DNA of 14,633 nt, taken from positions 1-14,633 of the forward strand of contig JBBIOI010000086.1 of assembly GCA_037443425.1 (NCBI GenBank), in the 5' to 3' direction. This DNA is from JBBIOI01 sp037443425. GTDB taxonomy: Bacteria > Desulfobacterota > BSN033 > UBA1163. The notes under the pieces were generated by a model. That model ran no database searches and was not told the origin of the DNA. It was given only the letters and a program-made list of their open reading frames with translations. This document shows, piece after piece, positions 8,156 through 14,633 of the stretch. The position numbers and the translations under genes were made by a program. Within the stretch, counting starts at the first letter, position 1. Each line of letters starts with the position of its first letter.

Positions 8156-9090
8156 CAATCTTTGCCTGTCCTTTGACTTATCTCTTCTATAAGTTTCAGT
8201 GAAATCTCCAAAGCCTTTTTGCCTTCGTATCCCGTGACAGAGATATTTTTACGAGTCCTTACGCTCTGGATAAAAGAGGAAATCTCTGCCTCAAGCAGGT
8301 CTCTCTTTTTTGTATCAAACTCTTTTATTATGAGATTATTGATTTTTTCATCCTTTTTTATGAAAGATGCCTTTTGGGAAAGATAATCGATAAATATTGT
8401 ACTATCGTCTTGGAAGATCCAGGTCTTTCTTATCTTCTCGTTAAAAACCCTGTTTGCCATTAAGTTTACAATACAACCGTTTTTAAACTCAATTTGACAA
8501 CTGGCGATATCTAAGTGTGATGTTAGAACCGGTATCCCCCATCCCTCGAGTTTGACGATTTCAGATTTTACGAGGCTTAATATAATATCTATATCATGAA
8601 TCATTAAATCCAGGACAACATCAATGTCCATCTCTCTTCCAGGGAAAGGACTAAACCTTTGGCATTGAATAAAAAGGGGTTTATGAATATTAGCTTGAAC
8701 CGAAAGATAGGCCTCGTTAAATCTTTCCAAATGACCAATCTGAAATACAAGGCCCATTGATTCCGAAAGACTTATAAGTTCTTCTGCCTCCTCAAGTGTT
8801 GTTGCAATAGGCTTTTCTAAGAGGACATCAACCCCGTGAAGAAAAAAGTCCTTAGCTATAGGATAATGGAGAGGGGTTGGGACTGCAATGCTTACAGCAT
8901 CTATCCTTTTTAAGAGTTCTGAATGATTAGAAAAATACAGGGTATTATATTTTTTTGCTATCTGCCTTGCTCGATCTATATTTACATCTGCAACTCCCAC
9001 CAATTCGACGCCTTCCATGTGGGCATACTTTTCTACGTGGAATTGGCCAAAATAACCCACACCAACCACACCAACCTTGATCCTTTTCAC
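8155..9090 (-). CDS. Gfo/Idh/MocA-family NAD(P)-dependent oxidoreductase, GnnA-like
   Basis: The 311-residue protein has an N-terminal Rossmann fold with GVGYFGQFH (10-18), acidic D35 at the end of strand 2 favouring NAD, the catalytic LEKPIA motif (91-96, K93), GHLERFN (119-125) and DLMIHDID (161-168), where D161 and H165 form the family's DxxxH pair. The C-terminal half is the usual sheet domain. In Acidithiobacillus ferrooxidans GnnA, of this family and encoded between lpxA and lpxB, oxidises the 3'' position of UDP-GlcNAc so that GnnB can aminate it, giving 2,3-diamino-sugar lipid A. Position and family support a GnnA-like role here, but no GnnB aminotransferase is adjacent, so the substrate is unproven. 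It starts at GTG (9090), 1 nt after the lpxA stop; the first in-frame ATG would remove the cofactor motif. Its stop overlaps lpxB as TGATG. Confidence 0.85.
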   Translation of the reverse strand: MKRIKVGVVGVGYFGQFHVEKYAHMEGVELVGVADVNIDRARQIAKKYNTLYFSNHSELLKRIDAVSIAVPTPLHYPIAKDFFLHGVDVLLEKPIATTLEEAEELISLSESMGLVFQIGHLERFNEAYLSVQANIHKPLFIQCQRFSPFPGREMDIDVVLDLMIHDIDIILSLVKSEIVKLEGWGIPVLTSHLDIASCQIEFKNGCIVNLMANRVFNEKIRKTWIFQDDSTIFIDYLSQKASFIKKDEKINNLIIKEFDTKKRDLLEAEISSFIQSVRTRKNISVTGYEGKKALEISLKLIEEISQRTGKD

Positions 9091-9091
9091 T

Positions 9092-9865
9092 TTAACGACT
9101 GATACCTCTCTTTGAATGTTGAATAAAATTTAGGAGATGCTGGACTTCTGGCTTTTGGTATATTTCATCTTCTTGAATCCTCTTAATTGCATTATCCAGA
9201 GTCAAACCCGATCTAAATATTATTCGATAGGCCTTTTTTAGTGCCTTTATGGTTTCTTCAGGGAATTTATGTCTCTTTAATCCTACAGAATTTAGGCCAT
9301 AAAGTTTGGCACGATTTCCAGAGGCCAGCATATATGGAGGAATATCCAATGTAACACCTGTAAGACCACTTATAAAGGCGTGGGTTCCAACCCGACAGAA
9401 CTGATGAATGGCCGAGAGCCCACCTATTATTGCATAGTCTTCAATTAATATATGTCCTGCAAGGGTTGCACCATTTGCGAGGATTACCTGGTTGCCTATG
9501 ACACAATCGTGAGCCACATGAGAGTATGCCATAAAATAATTATTATTCCCGATAACCGTTTTACCTCCACCTTTTAAAGTACCCCTATGGAGGGTTACAA
9601 ATTCTCTAATGATATTATGATCGCCAATAATTAAATTAGTTTTTTCGCCTTGATAAGCAAGGGCCTGGGGGGCTTCTCCTATAGATGCAAATTGATATAT
9701 ATGGCATCTTTCTCCAATGCGGGTTCCTTCTCTAATAATCACGTGAGGTCCGATCTTGGTTCCCTGGCCGATAACTACATCCTGCTCTATAATAGTATAT
9801 GGTCCAATCTCAACCCCTTCACCAATCTCAGCCCTTGGATCAATAATTGCATTTGGATGTATCAT
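9092..9865 (-). CDS. lpxA: Acyl-ACP--UDP-N-acetylglucosamine O-acyltransferase LpxA
   Basis: LpxA moves a 3-hydroxyacyl chain from ACP to the 3 position of UDP-GlcNAc, or of its 3-amino analogue in some species, the first lipid A step in the cytoplasm. The 257-residue protein is a left-handed beta helix of hexapeptide repeats (about 1-185) with an alpha-helical C-terminal region. IYQFASIGE (56-64), AYSHVAHDC (113-121) with catalytic H119 (E. coli H125), LANGATLAGH (129-138) and IHQF (153-156) are intact. G167 aligns by hand with E. coli G173, the hydrocarbon-ruler position, which favours a longer acyl chain (about C14) over the C10 preference seen with methionine there. The ATG overlaps the fabZ stop as ATGA and has a strong GGGGAGGAG ribosome site (9868-9876) within the fabZ end. 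Confidence 0.96.
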   Translation of the reverse strand: MIHPNAIIDPRAEIGEGVEIGPYTIIEQDVVIGQGTKIGPHVIIREGTRIGERCHIYQFASIGEAPQALAYQGEKTNLIIGDHNIIREFVTLHRGTLKGGGKTVIGNNNYFMAYSHVAHDCVIGNQVILANGATLAGHILIEDYAIIGGLSAIHQFCRVGTHAFISGLTGVTLDIPPYMLASGNRAKLYGLNSVGLKRHKFPEETIKALKKAYRIIFRSGLTLDNAIKRIQEDEIYQKPEVQHLLNFIQHSKRGISR

Positions 9866-10299
9866 TTCTCCTCCCCTATCATAGCAAGAAGGTCAGCCTC
9901 AGCTACAAGTTTTCCATCTACAAATGCCCTTCCTTTAAATCCCCATATGGATTGTCTATGTCGTGTAATCTCCAATTCCAGACGCAGTTGATCCCCAGGG
10001 ATTACAGGTTTTCGAAATCGGACATTATCAATTCCTAAAAAATAGACAGGTTTCTTATGGTCTTCCATTGGAAGTGAATTAAAGACAAGCACCCCTGCTG
10101 CCTGGGCCATTGACTCAACAATCAGTACGCCTGGCATGATAGGCCTTCCAGGAAAGTGTCCTGGGAAAAAGGGTTCATTATAGGTAACATTTTTTATTCC
10201 AACAACCCTTTTTCCAGGCTCCATCTCTATGATCCTATCAACTAATAAAAAAGGATAACTGTGAGGTAACATATTTAGGATTTCTTTTATCTCGATCAT
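9862..10299 (-). CDS. fabZ: 3-hydroxyacyl-ACP dehydratase FabZ
   Basis: FabZ dehydrates (3R)-hydroxyacyl-ACP in the type II fatty acid cycle and so competes with LpxA and LpxD for the same acyl donors, which explains its frequent place between their genes. The 145-residue hot-dog-fold protein has LPHSYPFLLVDRI (11-23), GHFPGRPIMPGVL (47-59) with catalytic H48, and the catalytic glutamate E62 in VESMAQ (61-66). The length is normal. The ATG directly abuts the lpxD stop with no intervening base, and the AAGGAG ribosome site lies within the last lpxD codons. The stop overlaps lpxA by 4 nt. FabA is excluded by length and motif wording. Confidence 0.96.
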   Translation of the reverse strand: MIEIKEILNMLPHSYPFLLVDRIIEMEPGKRVVGIKNVTYNEPFFPGHFPGRPIMPGVLIVESMAQAAGVLVFNSLPMEDHKKPVYFLGIDNVRFRKPVIPGDQLRLELEITRHRQSIWGFKGRAFVDGKLVAEADLLAMIGEEK

Positions 10300-11355
10300 T
10301 TAACTCTCCTTCCCTTTAAGAGAGATTATTTCTTCGATCTTTTTAACGCGTCTCTCAATCTCCATAAGTGTTCTTCTCATCTCCGGAAGTTTTGTAAAGA
10401 TCATGCTTACCTTAAGAAATTCCTTATGAGGGATGGCTGGTGCACCTGAATACTCTCGATTGGACTCCAAATCATGCACAATACCTGATTTTGCAGCCAC
10501 CTTAACGTTATCCCCTATTTCAACATGATCAGAGACCCCAACCTGTCCAGCCAGAACCACATTGTTTCCAATCTTTGTAGAGCCTGCTATTCCCACCTGG
10601 GCAATTATGATCGAGTCCTCTCCAATAGAAACATTGTGGGCAACCTGGACGAGATTGTCGATCTTTACACCTCTTCGAATAATAGTCTTACCCAGTGTTG
10701 CACGGTCGATCGTTGTATTTGCACCGATTTCAACATCATCCTCAATTACAACACATCCAACCTGTGGTATTTTTACATTCCTTTTTCCATCCTTTATATA
10801 ACCAAATCCATCACTTCCAACCACAACTCCGCTATGAAGTATAACCCTTTTACCTATAACTGTACCAGGATATATAGATACGTTTGAATATATAATAGAA
10901 TCCTCCCCGATTGATGAATCCTCACCCACATAGACACCTGGATATATCGTAACCCGATCACCAATTTTACAACGCTCACCAATATATGTAAATGGATAGA
11001 TTGAGATATCCTTACCCAGTTGAGCAGAACTACTTACCCAGGCATTTGAGTCTACTCCTTTTGGTTCAAAGGTCTTTTTCGAAAAATATGATAATATCAT
11101 CGCAAAAGCCAGATATGGATTATCTACGATGAGAAGGGGTTTTTTAGAACTTTGAATATTAAAACTTTTTGAAACAATGATGGCAGAGGCCTCAATCTTT
11201 TCAAGCTTAGAAAGGTATTTTGGATGTGCAATAAATGTTATATCCCCTGGCTTTGCATCATCGATAGAGGATACAGAGGAGATTTCTATCTCCTCATCAC
11301 CAATGATTGTTCCTCCAACAAGTTCTGCCAATTCTTTTAGTCTCTTTTTCATCAT
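10300..11355 (-). CDS. lpxD: UDP-3-O-(3-hydroxyacyl)glucosamine N-acyltransferase LpxD
   Basis: LpxD adds the second hydroxyacyl chain to the 2-amino group of the UDP-sugar in the cytoplasm. The 351-residue protein (E. coli 341) has the N-terminal uridine-binding domain (about 1-100, including GDITFIAHPKY, 37-47), then a hexapeptide-repeat beta helix (about 103-290) and a C-terminal helix (about 310-345). GSDGFGY (180-186) and NLVQVAHN (234-241) with catalytic H240 (E. coli H239) are conserved. Two adjacent ATG codons (11355 and 11352) are both possible starts; the first is used here, with GAGGCG upstream. It starts 15 nt after the skp stop. LpxC, the deacetylase whose product LpxD uses, is not in the window. 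Confidence 0.96.
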   Translation of the reverse strand: MMKKRLKELAELVGGTIIGDEEIEISSVSSIDDAKPGDITFIAHPKYLSKLEKIEASAIIVSKSFNIQSSKKPLLIVDNPYLAFAMILSYFSKKTFEPKGVDSNAWVSSSAQLGKDISIYPFTYIGERCKIGDRVTIYPGVYVGEDSSIGEDSIIYSNVSIYPGTVIGKRVILHSGVVVGSDGFGYIKDGKRNVKIPQVGCVVIEDDVEIGANTTIDRATLGKTIIRRGVKIDNLVQVAHNVSIGEDSIIIAQVGIAGSTKIGNNVVLAGQVGVSDHVEIGDNVKVAAKSGIVHDLESNREYSGAPAIPHKEFLKVSMIFTKLPEMRRTLMEIERRVKKIEEIISLKGKES

Positions 11356-11370
11356 TTATCGCCTCTTTTA

Positions 11371-11895
11371 TCATTTCTTCTGTGCATCAAAGAGTTTAAT
11401 GACTTTATCAGTTATGTCAATTGCCCTTGAGGAAAAAAGGACGATATTTTCGTTCTTCTCGAGAATGAGTGTATAACCCTCTTCTGCACCCACCTTCTGT
11501 ATCAACTTCTGAAGACCAATCGAGATATTTCGTTCCATCTCCATCCCCTTCTGTCTTATCTCGTTCTGAGTATCCTCGATCCATCTCTGAAATTCCCTGC
11601 TTTTAGCTTGAAGCTCCTTCTCCTTAGCAGTTCTTGCCTCAGGAGTTAACATTAAGGTTTGTTTGTCAAGAGACTCTTTCATTGCTTGAAGCTCTTTCTG
11701 CTTTTCTCCATAAATACGTTGAAACTTTTCAATCTCTTTTGCAATAATCTTTTTAGCCTCCTTTCCTGCATTGCACTCATTTACAGCTCTCTGTATGTCA
11801 ATGCAGGCAATCTTTAGCTCGGAGGCCCAGATGGATTTTAACCATCCTAATAATAATACCATACCAAGGACCAATACAATCTTTTTTGAAAACAT
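11371..11895 (-). CDS. skp: Periplasmic outer-membrane protein chaperone, Skp/OmpH family
   Basis: Skp/OmpH proteins are trimeric periplasmic chaperones that hold unfolded outer-membrane proteins for delivery to the BAM complex. The 174-residue protein starts with a signal peptide (lysines 4-5, hydrophobic core about 6-19, likely cleavage near A24/S25). The family core follows: KIACIDIQRAVNEC (28-41), then a long charged coiled coil (about 45-135) rich in K, E and Q, and the closing strand GYTLILEKNENIVLFSS (140-156). Length and layout fit the family; the sequence itself evolves fast, so family membership rather than orthology is claimed. It sits between bamA and lpxD as in many Gram-negative genomes, and a near-perfect ribosome site precedes it, suggesting strong translation. 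Confidence 0.93.
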   Translation of the reverse strand: MFSKKIVLVLGMVLLLGWLKSIWASELKIACIDIQRAVNECNAGKEAKKIIAKEIEKFQRIYGEKQKELQAMKESLDKQTLMLTPEARTAKEKELQAKSREFQRWIEDTQNEIRQKGMEMERNISIGLQKLIQKVGAEEGYTLILEKNENIVLFSSRAIDITDKVIKLFDAQKK

Positions 11896-11904
11896 TTTAT
11901 TAAT

Positions 11905-11911
11905 ACCTCCT
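11905..11911 (-). promoter_or_regulatory. Strong Shine-Dalgarno of skp
   Basis: AGGAGGT on the coding strand, 9 nt before the skp ATG, is the best ribosome site in the window and fixes that start. Most other junctions here rely on overlaps or weak sites, so Skp is probably made in excess over its operon partners. Confidence 0.85.
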
Positions 11912-11921
11912 GTTTCGTTAA

Positions 11922-14165
11922 TTAAAATACAGTACCAAATGTAAAGTCAATTACCCTTCTTTTTTCTCCTGGTTTTGGATTAAGGTTGTATCCCATATCT
12001 ATATGAATAGGACCCAGTGGAGAAAACCAACGTAAACCGACACCAGCGCCGGTTTTTAAGGGTGATATGTCTTTCCATTTGTCAAACCCTTTACCAATAT
12101 CCCAGAAGATAGCAGCCCTAAGACCTATCTCTCGGCTAAGCGGAAATTGTAATTCAGAGTTGAAAACTAACATCTTTCGAGCCCCGAGTGGTTCACGGTT
12201 TTCATCCAGGGGGCCGGCCGTACCAAATTCAAATCCCCTGATCGTATACATACCACCTACAAAGAATTTTTCATAGATTGGCGCCTTCTTACCACCATAA
12301 GGTTCAATAAAACCTGCCTTCCCCCTTAGGTTTAAAATCAGATTTAAAGGAAGTGAAAAATACCATGAAGTCTCACCAGAAACCTTTACATACTCATTAT
12401 CAAATCCCAGCACGCCTCCGGCATACTGTAGTGTTATGCTGTGTCTACCGCCTCGCGTAGGATTAAAATAGTCATCCCTTGAGTCATATGAAGGCGTAAA
12501 AGATATTGCACTTGTTGTCTTTTTACCTTCCTGTTCTTTAATAAATCTTGATGCATCTATAGCTACCTCATAAATATTAATGGTTTCGAGTTTATACATG
12601 ATATCAAGACGGAATCGGTCAGTAATCTCCTTACCAAATCTTAAATCTCCTCCCTTAATCTTTGATGAATAGGTATCAAATTCCCTTTTTTCATTATAAA
12701 GATCTGTTCCAAGGGCAAAAGGATAACCAAGAAAGTAAGGGTCTGTGAAGCTTAGTTTGAATTCTCTAAGGTCAGCTCCCAGATTGAATTTAAATACTCC
12801 ATGATAACCCATTCCAAAAAGATTTCGGTCTGAAATGGATGCTGAACCTATAACCTTTTCAACAGAACTATATCCAATACCAACACTGAGAGCCCCTGTA
12901 GGTGCTTCTTCAACCTTAATATCAAGATTTAGTTTCTCATCTGAACTTCCCCTGCTCGTAGAGAAATCAACCTCTTTAAAGAAGCCTGTCCTTTTAAGTC
13001 TTTCCTGACTTCTTTTTAGGCCTGTGGCCTGATAAAGTTCTCCTTCAGAGACCTGTAGCTCACGGCGCACAACCTTATCACGTGTTTTTGTATTTCCTGT
13101 AATCTGAATCTTTTCAAAATACACCTGTTTCTTTTTCTCAATATCAAAAGTTATATTGACTCTTAGATTTTTTGAATCTGTTAACGTCTCAGGTGTTATC
13201 TCTACATATGCATAGCCTTTATTTGCGAATATCTCTGTTAATTTATTTATCTCCTCCCTGATGACAGATGTTCTATATATATCGCCCCTTTTGATCTTTA
13301 ATACCTTAAAAAGGTCCTCTTTGGTTGTAAGGACATCACCTTTGAAATCTATATCTCCAATCCTATATTGCCTTCCCTCATCGATCTCAATTTCTATTTC
13401 AATCCTTCTCGGGTCTTTAAGATTTATTTTTGGTTCAGATATCTTAACGTCAAGAAAACCGTGATCATAATAATAGGCACTCAAAAGTTGGATATCATTT
13501 TTTAATATATCTTCATCAAGTATGCCTGTCTTTGTAAGGATAGAGAAGATATTCCACTGTTTTGTCATCATAGCCTTCTTTAAATCAGAGGATTTTATAT
13601 TTTTATTTCCCTTGAAGATAATCTTCTTTATCCTTCCTTTCGGCCCTTCTGAAATCTTAAAGTTTACAATCGCTTCGTTAGTATCAAGATAATCTATACT
13701 GTATTCGACTCGCACCCCATAATAGCCTTTTGAAAAGTAGAGTTTTCTTATCTGTTCGGCATTCTCTTTTACTTTTTCGAGATTAAGTATGGTTCTTGTT
13801 TTAAGTGTGATTTTCTCTTTTATATCATCAATTTTAACCTTTTCAGCTCCAATGATATTAATCTCTTTGATAGATGGTTTTTCCATCACAATATATATTA
13901 CTTCTTTGCCCCGAGGGGTTGATTTAATATCAACCTGCACATCTGAAAAGTAACCGAGGTTAAAGATGGATTTTATGTCTTCTTTAACCTGTTCGAGTGA
14001 AAGAGGCATTCCTTCCTGAGTCTTGATAACTCCCTTTATTACTCCCTCTTCTATTTTGACATTTCCAAGTATGGTAATTCTATATACTGTCTCTTCTTCT
14101 CCTATAGCAGGATTTGTAAGGATAAATAAAATAAGAATGGTAAATAAGGTTTTTTTAATAAACAT
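11922..14165 (-). CDS. bamA: Outer membrane protein assembly factor BamA (Omp85)
   Basis: BamA inserts beta-barrel proteins into the outer membrane. The 747-residue protein has a signal peptide (about 1-22), five POTRA domains (about 27-97, 98-175, 178-264, 267-345 and 348-420; compare RITILGN, EINIIGAEK, KIIFKGN, DIDFKGD and KIQITGN at their starts) and a C-terminal 16-strand barrel (about 425-747). The loop-6 motif IRGF (642-645) and terminal phenylalanine (FTFGTVF) are present, as needed for an outer-membrane barrel. Five POTRAs and length separate it from TamA and two-partner secretion transporters. It begins 22 nt after lolD with a good TAGGAG site and precedes skp, the chaperone that feeds it. 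Which accessory lipoproteins (BamB-E) exist cannot be told here. Confidence 0.97.
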   Translation of the reverse strand: MFIKKTLFTILILFILTNPAIGEEETVYRITILGNVKIEEGVIKGVIKTQEGMPLSLEQVKEDIKSIFNLGYFSDVQVDIKSTPRGKEVIYIVMEKPSIKEINIIGAEKVKIDDIKEKITLKTRTILNLEKVKENAEQIRKLYFSKGYYGVRVEYSIDYLDTNEAIVNFKISEGPKGRIKKIIFKGNKNIKSSDLKKAMMTKQWNIFSILTKTGILDEDILKNDIQLLSAYYYDHGFLDVKISEPKINLKDPRRIEIEIEIDEGRQYRIGDIDFKGDVLTTKEDLFKVLKIKRGDIYRTSVIREEINKLTEIFANKGYAYVEITPETLTDSKNLRVNITFDIEKKKQVYFEKIQITGNTKTRDKVVRRELQVSEGELYQATGLKRSQERLKRTGFFKEVDFSTSRGSSDEKLNLDIKVEEAPTGALSVGIGYSSVEKVIGSASISDRNLFGMGYHGVFKFNLGADLREFKLSFTDPYFLGYPFALGTDLYNEKREFDTYSSKIKGGDLRFGKEITDRFRLDIMYKLETINIYEVAIDASRFIKEQEGKKTTSAISFTPSYDSRDDYFNPTRGGRHSITLQYAGGVLGFDNEYVKVSGETSWYFSLPLNLILNLRGKAGFIEPYGGKKAPIYEKFFVGGMYTIRGFEFGTAGPLDENREPLGARKMLVFNSELQFPLSREIGLRAAIFWDIGKGFDKWKDISPLKTGAGVGLRWFSPLGPIHIDMGYNLNPKPGEKRRVIDFTFGTVF

Positions 14166-14187
14166 ATTATAAAACTCCTATTTTTAT

Positions 14188-14633
14188 TTAACCTATGGCC
14201 TTTCCATCTATGAGCTGAATCTGGCGGCTAAGTCTCTGGGCCAGTCTCAGGTTGTGTGTTACCACGATAAGGGTAACCCCTTTTTTTCTATTAAGTTCAT
14301 GGAGGAGTTCAAATACAGATTCACCTGTCTTTGTGTCAAGATTTCCAGTTGGTTCATCAGCGAGTAGAATCTTTGGTTCTAAGACTATTGCCCGTGCAAC
14401 AGCGACCCTTTGCTGTTCCCCACCTGAGAGTTCTCCCGGTTTATGAAAGATTCTATCTTTCAATCCGACAGAAATTAGTACCTCTTCAGCCTTGACCAAT
14501 GCCTCTTTTTTTGAGTGGCCTGCAATAAGACATGGCATCATAACATTTTCAAGGGCATTAAATTCGGGAAGAAGATGATGAAATTGAAAAACAAAGCCAA
14601 TCTCTCTATTCCTGAAATGTGCAAGTTCATTAT
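14188..14633 (-). CDS. lolD: Lipoprotein-releasing ABC transporter ATPase LolD, 5'-truncated by the window edge
   Basis: LolD is the cytoplasmic ATPase of the LolCDE/LolF complex that extracts lipoproteins from the inner membrane for the outer membrane. The last 147 codons are visible, in frame to the window end; an ATG at 14541 is internal, since the reading frame runs upstream through clear LolD sequence. Numbering from the first complete codon, the fragment has Q-loop GFVFQFHHLLPEF (12-24), a wording typical of LolD, ENVMMP (28-33), signature LSGGEQQ (68-74), Walker B ILLADEPTGNLD (88-99) and the H-loop VTHN (124-127). About 80 N-terminal residues with Walker A lie outside. A MacB or FtsE ATPase is the alternative, but the HHLLPEF motif and bamA neighbour favour LolD. 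A LolC/E-type permease gene may lie just upstream, outside the window. Confidence 0.92.
   Translation of the reverse strand, partial: NELAHFRNREIGFVFQFHHLLPEFNALENVMMPCLIAGHSKKEALVKAEEVLISVGLKDRIFHKPGELSGGEQQRVAVARAIVLEPKILLADEPTGNLDTKTGESVFELLHELNRKKGVTLIVVTHNLRLAQRLSRQIQLIDGKAIG

Noticed and set aside
8156..8158. TTG as the lpxB start
   Set aside because: The next codon is an ATG sharing a base with the upstream stop (TGATG), a more usual start that loses only one residue.
10400..11050. Repeated short sequence patterns in lpxD and lpxA as DNA repeats
   Set aside because: They encode the hexapeptide repeats of the left-handed beta helix and reflect protein structure.
14188..14541. A short stand-alone ATPase starting at the ATG at 14541
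   Set aside because: The frame is open upstream to the window end and encodes the LolD Q-loop region, so the gene is cut by the window edge rather than short.

Overview
The window is one unbroken run of fourteen genes, all on the minus strand, so transcription goes from high to low coordinates. It is an AT-rich chromosomal segment of a diderm (outer-membrane) bacterium. It encodes almost the whole lipid A/LPS-core assembly line next to outer-membrane biogenesis genes. The gene order recalls the lipid A clusters of Desulfobacterota/Nitrospirota-type bacteria. That placement is an inference from gene order and base composition and is not secure.

In transcription order: a 5'-truncated lolD (lipoprotein-release ABC ATPase), bamA (outer-membrane protein insertase), skp/ompH (periplasmic chaperone), lpxD, fabZ, lpxA, a GnnA-like Gfo/Idh/MocA oxidoreductase, lpxB, msbA (lipid A flippase), a DUF374 acyltransferase (LpxJ-like), waaA/kdtA (Kdo transferase), lpxK (lipid A 4'-kinase), then leuA (2-isopropylmalate synthase) and a 3'-truncated leuC (isopropylmalate isomerase large subunit).

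The genes form a logical pathway. FabZ belongs to the fatty-acid cycle that supplies hydroxyacyl-ACP. LpxA and LpxD acylate the UDP-sugar, LpxB joins the two sugars, LpxK phosphorylates, WaaA adds Kdo, the DUF374 protein probably adds a secondary acyl chain, and MsbA flips the product. BamA, Skp and LolD build the outer membrane that receives it. LpxC and any UDP-diacylglucosamine pyrophosphatase (LpxH/LpxI/LpxG) are absent from the window. The oxidoreductase sits exactly between lpxA and lpxB, as in bacteria that make 2,3-diamino-glucose lipid A, but no GnnB aminotransferase is beside it.

Intergenic gaps are 0 to 44 nt and several junctions overlap: ATGA at fabZ/lpxA and lpxJ/waaA, TGATG at gnnA/lpxB, and 16 nt at lpxK/leuA. 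No convincing promoter or intrinsic terminator is visible, so the run looks like one operon that continues beyond both window edges. The largest gap (lpxB to msbA, 44 nt) is preceded by a perfect 8-bp inverted repeat at the end of lpxB. No stretch over 300 bases lacks a gene. No tRNA, rRNA, CRISPR array or mobile element was seen. I see no novel multi-gene system. The points worth a second look are the lone GnnA, the missing pyrophosphatase, the leucine genes coupled to lpxK, and A9 tracts inside lpxB and the DUF374 gene.
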